From: Candidatus Dormiibacterota bacterium
Lineage (GTDB): Bacteria; Chloroflexota; Dormibacteria; UBA8260
DNA length: 5,185 bases
NCBI GenBank assembly: GCA_955652455.1
Contig: CATPBU010000146.1
Location: 1 to 5,185 of the forward strand
Direction: 5' to 3'
Made by a program: the position numbers and the translations under genes. The notes beneath the pieces were generated by a model. The model saw only the letters and a list, made by a program, of their open reading frames with translations. It did not search any database and was not told where the DNA came from. Each line of letters begins with the position of its first letter. Position 1 is the first letter of the stretch. Below are positions 1 through 4,706 of the stretch, in pieces.

Positions 1-349
1 ACCCGAAGTCGCCCACCCAGGCGCGCCCGTGCGCGTCGACCACGAGGTCGTTGAGGACGCCGGTGCAGACGCCCGAGAGGTCGGCGTGTTCGGTGATGCT
101 GCCGTCCCCGCGACGCCGGAGCAGACGGTGGTCACGCATCGAGACGACCAATAGGTCGCCGTCCGGTAACCAGCCCAAGCCTGACGGCTGGCCCTCAACG
201 TCGAGCAGCCGCTCCTCGTCGCCCGCGGGTGTGACCGCGAAGACCGCGCAGCGGTACATGTCGGAGACCCACCATCGGCCGTCGCGCCAACGCGGGCCCT
301 CGAAGAACGCGCCGCCCTCGAGCAGAACGGTCAACTCGTGGTCGGCCAC
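1..349 (-). CDS. SMP-30/gluconolactonase/LRE-like protein, N-terminal part (C-terminus cut by window edge)
   Basis: This is the first 116 codons of a minus-strand gene that runs off the left edge. The translation has the hallmarks of the SMP-30/gluconolactonase/LRE-like family, six-bladed beta-propeller metal-dependent hydrolases that open sugar or other lactones. The visible motifs are FFEGPRW at residues 15-21, where Glu17 matches the first metal-binding Glu of the family, then QPSGLGWLPDGDLLVVS at 54-70, and LNDLVVD at 99-105 followed by WVGDFG at 111-116. The Asn100-Asp101 pair matches the conserved substrate/metal region. The later Asn and Asp metal ligands lie outside the window. The GTG start at 349 is well fixed: the frame has a TAG stop four codons upstream (359-361), with no other start between. 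No signal peptide is visible, so it is probably cytoplasmic. There is no clear Shine-Dalgarno. It is divergent from leuS across 83 bp. The family call is firm; the substrate is unknown. Confidence 0.87.
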   Translation of the reverse strand, partial: MADHELTVLLEGGAFFEGPRWRDGRWWVSDMYRCAVFAVTPAGDEERLLDVEGQPSGLGWLPDGDLLVVSMRDHRLLRRRGDGSITEHADLSGVCTGVLNDLVVDAHGRAWVGDFG

Positions 350-355
350 CGGCGC

Positions 356-361
356 ACTCTA
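356..361 (-). promoter_or_regulatory. candidate -10 box for leaderless SMP-30-like gene
   Basis: On the minus strand the hexamer TAGAGT (four of six matches to TATAAT, and fitting T-A-N3-T) ends 6 nt before the GTG start at 349. That spacing would put the transcription start at or next to the start codon, the usual geometry of a leaderless mRNA. No Shine-Dalgarno is visible and no good -35 hexamer was found. The first three bases also form the in-frame stop, so the box is non-coding in this frame. The assignment is inferred from sequence alone. Confidence 0.33.
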
Positions 362-374
362 GCGTTGCCCCGGC

Positions 375-405
375 GCCGACCGAACCGTCCTGAGCCTGCC
401 GACCG
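375..405. repeat. 8-bp direct repeat in the divergent SMP-30/leuS gap
   Basis: GCCGACCG occurs at 375-382 and again at 398-405, 23 bp apart centre to centre. It lies between two divergent genes, where a regulator could bind. The spacing is about two helical turns. In DNA this rich in G and C an 8-bp repeat can easily be chance, so any operator role is speculative. Confidence 0.25.
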
Positions 406-416
406 CAGGGCTCCGG

Positions 417-422
417 TACGCT
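417..422 (+). promoter_or_regulatory. candidate -10 box for leuS
   Basis: TACGCT fits the T-A-N3-T pattern and ends 10 nt before the leuS ATG at 433. A start point about 7 nt downstream would leave a leader of only a few nucleotides. The region just before the ATG has no Shine-Dalgarno, which agrees with a near-leaderless mRNA. No convincing -35 element was found. There is also no room for a T-box or other leader attenuator, which some bacteria place upstream of leuS. Confidence 0.28.
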
Positions 423-432
423 TGCCAGTCCC

Positions 433-2877
433 ATGACCGACACGACCTCCGCACCCGCCGACGCCTCGCCCCGGCAGCTGGACGCCTACGACGCCGGTGC
501 CGTGGAGGCGAAGTGGCGTCGTGTCTGGGAGGAGCGCGGCGACTATCGCACCGACCTCGAGTCGCCGCAGCGCCCCTTCTACAACCTGGCGATGTTCCCC
601 TATCCCTCCGCGGAAGGGCTGCACGTCGGCCACATGGTCCCCTACAGCGGCGTCGACATCTATGGACGATGGCGGCGGCTCCACGGCGACGACGTCTTCG
701 AGCCGATGGGCTTCGATGCATTCGGAATCCACAGCGAGAACTACGCGCTGAAGATCGGCGAACACCCGGCGGTGGTGATGAAGCGTGCGGTCAGTAACTT
801 CCGCGACGGCCAGCTCAAGAAGATCGGGGCGATGTTCGACTGGGAGCACCAGGTGAACACCGCTGACCCCAACTACTACCGCTGGACGCAGTGGCTCTTC
901 CTCCGTTTCTTCGAGGCGGGGCTTGTCGAGTGGCGCGACGGCGCGGTCCTGTGGTGCCCGTCGTGCCTCACCGTGCTCGCCAACGAGCAGGTGGAGCACG
1001 GGCACTGCGAGCGCTGCAACTCGATCGTCGAGACCCGATGGTTGCGCCAGTGGTGGTTGAAGATCACCAAGTACGCGCAGGAGCTGCTCGACGCGCTGGA
1101 CCCACTGGACTGGTCGGAATCGACCAAGCTGATGCAGCGGAACTGGATCGGGCGGCGCGAAGGCGCGCGCATCGTGTTCGACCTCGAGGGTTGCGAGCGC
1201 CCCGACGTCGCAGTCTTCACAACCCGGCCCGACACCCTCTTCGGGTCGACGTTCCTGGTGATCGCCGCCGATCACCCGCAGCTCGAGGAGTTCGTGCCTG
1301 CGCAGCGGCGGGGTGAGGTGAACGCGTGGCGCAACCGGCGTCCCGGCCCCGAGGCTGAGCCCGACTTCTCGGTGGGGATCGAACTCGGTTCGACCGCGAT
1401 CCATCCGCTGACCGGCGCGCGCCTCCCGGTGTGGTCGGCGCCCTACGTGCTCTACGACTACGGGACCGGGGCGATCATGGCGGTGCCCGGGCACGACGAG
1501 CGTGACCACGCATTCGCCACGGCGCACGGGTTGCCGATTGTCGAAGTCATCACCGGTGGCGACCCCGCGGTGGCCGCGTATCCGGGTCACGGGACGATGG
1601 TCAACAGCGGCGAGCTCGACGGGATGCGGTCGGAGCAGGCTCGCAAGCGGATCGTCGAGATGCTGGAGAACTCGCACCGCGGGGAGGCGACGATCACCTA
1701 CCGGCTGCGTGACTGGTTGATCTCCCGGCAGCGGTACTGGGGTCCACCGATCCCGATCATCCACTGCCCCAAGGATGGCCAGGTGGCTGTTCCGGATGAT
1801 GACCTGCCTGTACTGCTGCCCGAGCTGGACGATTTCCGCCCGACGGGCACCGGCGTGTCGCCGCTGGCGACGGTCGAGGAATGGGTGAACGTTACCTGCC
1901 CGAAGTGTGGCGGGCCGGCGCGACGCGAGACCGACGTCAGTGACACCTTCCTCGATTCGTCCTGGTACTACCTTCGTTACCCATCGACAGACATCGACGT
2001 AACTGCCTTCGACCGCGAACGCACCGACCGGTGGCTCCCTGTGGACATGTACATCGGTGGCAACGAGCACGCGGTGCGGCACCTGTTGTACTCGCGCTTC
2101 GTGATGCGTGGCCTTCACGAGATGGGGCTGGTCAGCGACCCGGAGCCCTTCGCCAAGTTCCGCGCTCACGGGATGATCGTCAAGGACGGTGCCAAGATGT
2201 CCAAGAGCCGCGGCAACGTGGTCAATCCCGACGAGTACATCGAGAAATACGGAGCGGACACGTTCCGCCTCTACCTCATGTTCCTCGGTCCGTACACGGC
2301 GGGCGGCGACTGGCGAGATGAGGGCATCACCGGAATCACCCGTTTCCTGCAGCGGGTCTGGCGCGGCACCCAGCGGGCCACGGTGGCTGACGCCGACGAC
2401 GACGAGGAGCGCGAGCGCCGCCGCCACCGACTCATCGGCGCCGTTGACGACGACATCGCCGAACTGCACTACAACACCGCTATTGCCCAGCTCATGGAGT
2501 TCGCACGCGACCTCGATCACGAGGCCGCCGCCGGCCGGGGTCGCGGCATCGACGCAGAGACGCTTCTGCTCTGCCTGTCGCCATTCGCGCCACACATCAC
2601 CGAGGAGCTGTGGCAGCGCACGGGGCATGACGGGTCGGTGCACGCGCGCGCTGGCTGGCCTGAGCACGATCCCGAGCTGGCCGCGAGGCTGGAAGTCGAG
2701 ATCGCGGTGCAGGTCAACGGCAAGCTGCGCGCCACCATGACCGTGCCGGCCGGTACCGGCGAGGCGGACCTGCATCAACGCGCGCTGGAGCTGCCTCGCG
2801 TTGCGGAGCTGCTCGGTGGTGCCGAGCCGCGCAAGGTGGTGGCCGTCGTCGACCGGGTGGTCAACCTCGTCGTCTAG
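433..2877 (+). CDS. leuS: leucyl-tRNA synthetase (LeuRS, class I)
   Basis: Cytoplasmic enzyme that activates leucine with ATP and charges tRNA-Leu. At 814 residues it is complete but shorter than the roughly 860 residues of E. coli LeuRS. The Rossmann core starts with NLAMFPYPSAEG and the HIGH-type motif HVGH at residues 64-67; the KMSKS loop is exact at 588-592. A zinc knuckle with Cys175, Cys178, Cys192 and Cys195 precedes the CP1 editing insertion. The editing site looks competent: TTRPDT at 263-268 and YGTGAIMAVPGHDERD at 343-358, with the conserved Asp at 355. A second Cys pair, 489 and 492, lies before the core sequence DTFLDSSWYYLRY. The anticodon-binding domain and small C-terminal domain follow, including VQVNGK at 759-764. 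Two points are unusual: HSEN replaces the common PAEQ after MGFDAFGI, and only seven residues separate HG (579-580) from KMSKS, so the leucine-specific insertion is missing. The ATG at 433 has no Shine-Dalgarno. It is convergent with the downstream GNAT gene. Confidence 0.98.
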   Translation: MTDTTSAPADASPRQLDAYDAGAVEAKWRRVWEERGDYRTDLESPQRPFYNLAMFPYPSAEGLHVGHMVPYSGVDIYGRWRRLHGDDVFEPMGFDAFGIHSENYALKIGEHPAVVMKRAVSNFRDGQLKKIGAMFDWEHQVNTADPNYYRWTQWLFLRFFEAGLVEWRDGAVLWCPSCLTVLANEQVEHGHCERCNSIVETRWLRQWWLKITKYAQELLDALDPLDWSESTKLMQRNWIGRREGARIVFDLEGCERPDVAVFTTRPDTLFGSTFLVIAADHPQLEEFVPAQRRGEVNAWRNRRPGPEAEPDFSVGIELGSTAIHPLTGARLPVWSAPYVLYDYGTGAIMAVPGHDERDHAFATAHGLPIVEVITGGDPAVAAYPGHGTMVNSGELDGMRSEQARKRIVEMLENSHRGEATITYRLRDWLISRQRYWGPPIPIIHCPKDGQVAVPDDDLPVLLPELDDFRPTGTGVSPLATVEEWVNVTCPKCGGPARRETDVSDTFLDSSWYYLRYPSTDIDVTAFDRERTDRWLPVDMYIGGNEHAVRHLLYSRFVMRGLHEMGLVSDPEPFAKFRAHGMIVKDGAKMSKSRGNVVNPDEYIEKYGADTFRLYLMFLGPYTAGGDWRDEGITGITRFLQRVWRGTQRATVADADDDEERERRRHRLIGAVDDDIAELHYNTAIAQLMEFARDLDHEAAAGRGRGIDAETLLLCLSPFAPHITEELWQRTGHDGSVHARAGWPEHDPELAARLEVEIAVQVNGKLRATMTVPAGTGEADLHQRALELPRVAELLGGAEPRKVVAVVDRVVNLVV

Positions 2878-2883
2878 CTGTAG

Positions 2884-2902
2884 AGGTCGATCTACTCGAC
2901 CT
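2884..2902. terminator. hairpin in the convergent leuS/GNAT gap, candidate bidirectional terminator
   Basis: AGGTCGA (2884-2890) and TCGACCT (2896-2902) form a perfect 7-bp stem with a 5-nt loop, and one G-U pair can extend it. It begins 7 nt after the leuS stop and lies 19 nt past the stop of the opposing GNAT gene. Its position between convergent genes and its strand symmetry suit a shared terminator. There is no U-tract on either side, so strong intrinsic termination is doubtful. Confidence 0.42.
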
Positions 2903-2921
2903 TCGTACGCCGATCCGTTGA

Positions 2922-3398
2922 CTACTGGTCCAGCGACAGAACGTAGTGGAGATACTCGTCGTCCCGCGCGTATCCCTCGCGCTCGTACAGCCGCTGCGCG
3001 GTGAGATTGTCCACCGCGGTCTCGAGGTCGACCCACACGGCGCCGGCGCCGCTGGCGCCATCACGAACTGCTCGCATCAGCAGCGCCGCGACGCCACGAC
3101 CCCGCGCCGCTTCGAGCACATAGAGATCGTTCAACCGCCAGGCGGCACCGAGCTCCACCGAGGCGAAGCTCGGATACACCTGCGCGAAGCCGAGGACCGC
3201 CTCATCCTCCGCCTCTGCGATGTACACGATCGATTCTGCGCGCTCGAGCCGCGATCGAAGGAACGATGCAGCCGCCGCGACGTCGCGCTCCTCCCCGTAG
3301 AACACCCTGTAGAGCGCAAACAGCTCGGCCACCCTGTCCACATCGGCGAGCGTGGCGCGTCGTACCGTGTGTGAGTGCACCCCCGACGTTTCGGTCAT
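2922..3398 (-). CDS. GNAT family N-acetyltransferase
   Basis: A 158-residue single-domain GNAT enzyme, which would transfer an acetyl group from acetyl-CoA to an amine on an unknown substrate. The acetyl-CoA pyrophosphate-binding motif A is LNDLYVLEAARGRGVA at residues 89-104, with R99-G100-R101-G102 as the R-G-x-G core. Motif B is present as the sequence from Asn131 through Ala134, Leu137-Tyr138 and Gly142-Tyr143, followed by the closing strand EYLHYVLSL. The N-terminal half, with YRVFYG at 30-35 and an amphipathic helix, resembles a common bacterial GNAT subgroup; no member of known substrate comes to mind. The ATG at 3398 gives the usual family length. A longer open frame continues upstream but is antisense to the lipoprotein gene. 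A GTG at 3380 is an alternative start. There is no Shine-Dalgarno. It is convergent with leuS (44 bp) and divergent from the lipoprotein gene (151 bp). Confidence 0.9.
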   Translation of the reverse strand: MTETSGVHSHTVRRATLADVDRVAELFALYRVFYGEERDVAAAASFLRSRLERAESIVYIAEAEDEAVLGFAQVYPSFASVELGAAWRLNDLYVLEAARGRGVAALLMRAVRDGASGAGAVWVDLETAVDNLTAQRLYEREGYARDDEYLHYVLSLDQ

Positions 3399-3405
3399 CA
3401 GGGTG

Positions 3406-3411
3406 AGGCTA
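3406..3411 (-). promoter_or_regulatory. candidate -10 box for leaderless GNAT gene
   Basis: The minus-strand hexamer TAGCCT fits T-A-N3-T and ends 7 nt before the ATG at 3398, so a transcript would begin at or beside the start codon. No Shine-Dalgarno lies in between and no clear -35 was found. This geometry almost matches that of the SMP-30-like gene. Inferred only. Confidence 0.33.
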
Positions 3412-3496
3412 CAAAGGCGCTCTGCGGCTTGCGCACGGCAGTGACCACGACCGGCAGCTTGGCAGAACCCTGAACGTCGCCGCGGTCTGCCTGTAA

Positions 3497-3515
3497 CCCT
3501 CGTTGTATCTGAGGG
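3497..3515. promoter_or_regulatory. short inverted repeat in the divergent GNAT/lipoprotein gap, possible operator
   Basis: CCCTC (3497-3501) and GAGGG (3511-3515) form a 5-bp inverted repeat with a 9-nt AT-rich centre, about 35 bp before the lipoprotein start. It is one of the few AT-richer spots in this 151-bp gap, where a promoter for the lipoprotein gene would be expected. No convincing paired -35/-10 elements could be assigned. It may be an operator half-site pair, or chance. Confidence 0.22.
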
Positions 3516-3533
3516 CGATGGCAATTGACGGAC

Positions 3534-3540
3534 GGGGGGA
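3534..3540 (+). promoter_or_regulatory. G-rich ribosome binding site of the lipoprotein gene, inside a direct repeat
   Basis: GGGGGGA ends 9 nt before the ATG at 3550 and is the only purine-rich Shine-Dalgarno-like sequence near a start codon in this window. It is flanked by two copies of GACGGAC (3527-3533 and 3539-3545) with a 12-bp period. The match to anti-Shine-Dalgarno is imperfect (no AGGAGG core), so pairing strength is uncertain, but it supports the ATG at 3550. Confidence 0.45.
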
Positions 3541-3549
3541 CGGACAGAG

Positions 3550-4104
3550 ATGACCCTGGCCAGCAGATGGCTCACGACAACCATCGTCGCCGCGGCGGGT
3601 ACGCTGGCGGGGTGCGGTGGCGGCGCCGTATCGCAGGTGCAGGGTACACCCGCCAACACGGCGACCCCCCTGGCACCGGCTGCGACGCCGGCGCCGGCAG
3701 TGGCGCCGACAGTCGCGCCAACGCCGACTCCCCTCGTGGCAACGCCTGCACCCACTGCGGCGGCCACCGTCGCAGTGGTCAAGAACCTGATGACCTCGGC
3801 GGGCAACGTTCTCGCCGCAGCATCCAATGGCAGGACCCTCTATACCTTCAATTCGGATAGCCCCGGCAGCGGCAAGAGCAACTGCAACAGCGGATGTATC
3901 GGTGTGTGGCCGCCGCTGACCATCACCAGGGGCACCACCCCGTCGCGAAGCCCCGGTGTCAATGGACGCCTCGGCACCATGGTTCGCAGCGACGGCACCG
4001 TCCAGGTGACCTACAACGGCATGCCTCTGTACTTCTTCTCCGGTGACAGCAGGCCTGGCGACACGCACGGCCATTACCCCGGCTGGTCGCTGGCCACGCC
4101 CTAG
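3550..4104 (+). CDS. secreted lipoprotein, Lipoprotein_15 / COG4315 type
   Basis: A 184-residue predicted lipoprotein of unknown function. The N-terminus has a basic residue (Arg6), a hydrophobic core (residues 8-20) and a lipobox LAGC at 19-22, so Cys22 should be lipidated and the protein anchored outside the cytoplasmic membrane. A Pro/Ala/Thr-rich low-complexity linker spans about residues 33-73 and would hold the domain away from the membrane. The rest carries the features of the family known for its conserved Y-x-(F/W/Y)-x-x-D motif: NGRTLYTFNSD with Y98, F100 and D103, a C-x3-C pair (Cys112, Cys116) before GVWPPL, then a second copy MPLYFFSGDSRPGDTHGH with Y161, F163 and D166. The family often ends in a Trp-Val-Val type strand; here the end is GWSLATP. 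The biochemical role is not established; a periplasmic or surface role is inferred. It is divergent from one GNAT gene and convergent with the other. Confidence 0.9.
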   Translation: MTLASRWLTTTIVAAAGTLAGCGGGAVSQVQGTPANTATPLAPAATPAPAVAPTVAPTPTPLVATPAPTAAATVAVVKNLMTSAGNVLAAASNGRTLYTFNSDSPGSGKSNCNSGCIGVWPPLTITRGTTPSRSPGVNGRLGTMVRSDGTVQVTYNGMPLYFFSGDSRPGDTHGHYPGWSLATP

Positions 4105-4116
4105 CTCCCAATCGGC

Positions 4117-4157
4117 GGGCGGCGATGCCGGTGGCTCCCAACACCGACTCGCCGCCC
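4117..4157. terminator. strong hairpin in the convergent lipoprotein/ElaA gap, bidirectional terminator candidate
   Basis: GGGCGGCGA (4117-4125) pairs perfectly with TCGCCGCCC (4149-4157) to give a 9-bp, nearly all-GC stem. Inside it, CGGTG (4129-4133) pairs with CACCG (4142-4146) around an 8-nt loop, so the whole folds as one long, slightly interrupted hairpin. It lies 12 nt after the lipoprotein stop and 11 nt past the stop of the opposing ElaA gene, occupying most of the 64-bp gap. Only two Ts follow on the plus strand, so it is not a classic U-tract terminator, but its position and symmetry suit both genes. Confidence 0.65.
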
Positions 4158-4168
4158 TTATGCCACCG

Positions 4169-4609
4169 TCAAGCGTCGAGTCGCATCGGCGTGTGAGGGA
4201 TGCCGTCCTCGATGAAGTCCTCGCCACAGCGCACGAAGCCGAGGTTCGCGTACCAGGCTTCCAAGCGGGCCTGCGCGGAGATCCGCACCGGCCTCGGCGC
4301 CATCGCCAGCGCGGCTTTCATGAGCTGCCCCCCGATGCCGCGGTTCCGATGAGGCGGCGCGGTGACCACCCGGCCGATCCAGGTGATCCGGTCGTCGCCC
4401 GGGTACATCCGCAGGTAGGAAACGACCTCACCATCCGCCTCTGCCCAGACATGCACCGTCTCAGGGAGGACGTCGCGACCGTCGAGCTCGTGGTAGGGGC
4501 AGTCCTGCTCCACGATGAAGGTGTCGAGGCGCAGCCGGACGATGTCGTGGAAGGTTCGCGCTGAGAGGCCTTCGAAATGGGCGGAGTGGACCGCCGGCGT
4601 GCTCACCAT
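4169..4609 (-). CDS. elaA: ElaA-type GNAT N-acetyltransferase
   Basis: A 146-residue single-domain acetyltransferase close in length and motifs to E. coli ElaA (about 153 residues). The ElaA hallmark TFIVEQDCPYHELDGRD lies at residues 30-46, and the closing motif EDGIPHTPM at 134-142. The acetyl-CoA loop is R88-N-R-G91-I-G93 within IGRVVTAPPHRNRGIGG. AQARLEAWYANLGF (112-125) matches the ElaA helix before the last strands. The substrate of ElaA is not established, so the physiological role is unknown. The ATG at 4609 starts the conserved part; the adjacent GTG at 4606 is an alternative (see the upstream box). A longer frame to 4717 would overlap the divergent GAF gene and adds no family-like sequence. 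There is no Shine-Dalgarno. It differs in subfamily from the GNAT gene at 2922-3398, so the pair is not a recent duplication. The symbol is given by family resemblance. Confidence 0.9.
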   Translation of the reverse strand: MVSTPAVHSAHFEGLSARTFHDIVRLRLDTFIVEQDCPYHELDGRDVLPETVHVWAEADGEVVSYLRMYPGDDRITWIGRVVTAPPHRNRGIGGQLMKAALAMAPRPVRISAQARLEAWYANLGFVRCGEDFIEDGIPHTPMRLDA

Positions 4610-4612
4610 CCC

Positions 4613-4618
4613 ACTATG
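4613..4618 (-). promoter_or_regulatory. candidate -10 box for the ElaA gene
   Basis: The minus-strand hexamer CATAGT matches TATAAT at four of six positions. It ends 3 nt before the ATG at 4609 and 6 nt before the GTG at 4606. If it works as a -10, the transcript would begin at the GTG, making codon 2 the real start of a leaderless mRNA. Support is positional only, and the first T of the consensus is missing. Confidence 0.22.
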
Positions 4619-4689
4619 CCGCCCCCAACCAGTGAACCGGCGACGGTGACGAACGCTCGACCGGTCTCGCTTCCCGCCCGGAAAGCCGT

Positions 4690-4695
4690 TACCAT
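4690..4695 (+). promoter_or_regulatory. candidate -10 box for the GAF-domain gene
   Basis: TACCAT matches TATAAT at four of six positions and ends 11 nt before the ATG at 4707. This would give a leader of about five nucleotides, too short for ribosome binding through a Shine-Dalgarno, and none is visible. No convincing -35 hexamer lies upstream. Confidence 0.28.
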
Positions 4696-4706
4696 CCACC
4701 ACGCCC

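Noticed and set aside
331..3036. A 901-codon minus-strand open frame running antisense through all of leuS.
   Set aside because: leuS is unmistakable on the plus strand. GC-rich third codon positions suppress stops in the opposing frame, the translation shows no recognisable domain, and the frame also runs into the end of the GNAT gene in another phase.
2946..3374. A 142-codon plus-strand frame opposite the GNAT gene.
   Set aside because: It is a shadow of the GNAT coding strand, without recognisable motifs, while the minus-strand frame has clear GNAT motifs.
3525..3530. TTGACG, a five-of-six match to a -35 box.
   Set aside because: A -10 at normal spacing would fall on or past the lipoprotein ATG at 3550, so it cannot drive that gene.
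3646..3768. Repetitive GC-rich stretch encoding the Pro/Ala/Thr linker, considered as a DNA repeat or recombination site.
   Set aside because: The repetition is irregular at DNA level and is explained by low-complexity linker coding.
3399..3827. N-terminal extension of the GNAT gene, making a 301-residue protein.
   Set aside because: The added part is antisense to the lipoprotein gene, is low-complexity Ala/Val/Gly sequence, and is not needed for a GNAT fold. The ATG at 3398 gives the normal family length.
3409..4227. A 272-codon minus-strand frame across the lipoprotein gene.
   Set aside because: The translation is Arg/Gly/Cys-rich with no domain, as expected for an antisense frame in GC-rich DNA. 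The plus-strand frame has a lipobox and family motifs.
2922..4609. The two GNAT genes flanking the lipoprotein gene, considered as a duplicated cassette or defence/toxin module.
   Set aside because: They belong to different GNAT subfamilies, and no antitoxin-like small gene or defence domain accompanies them.
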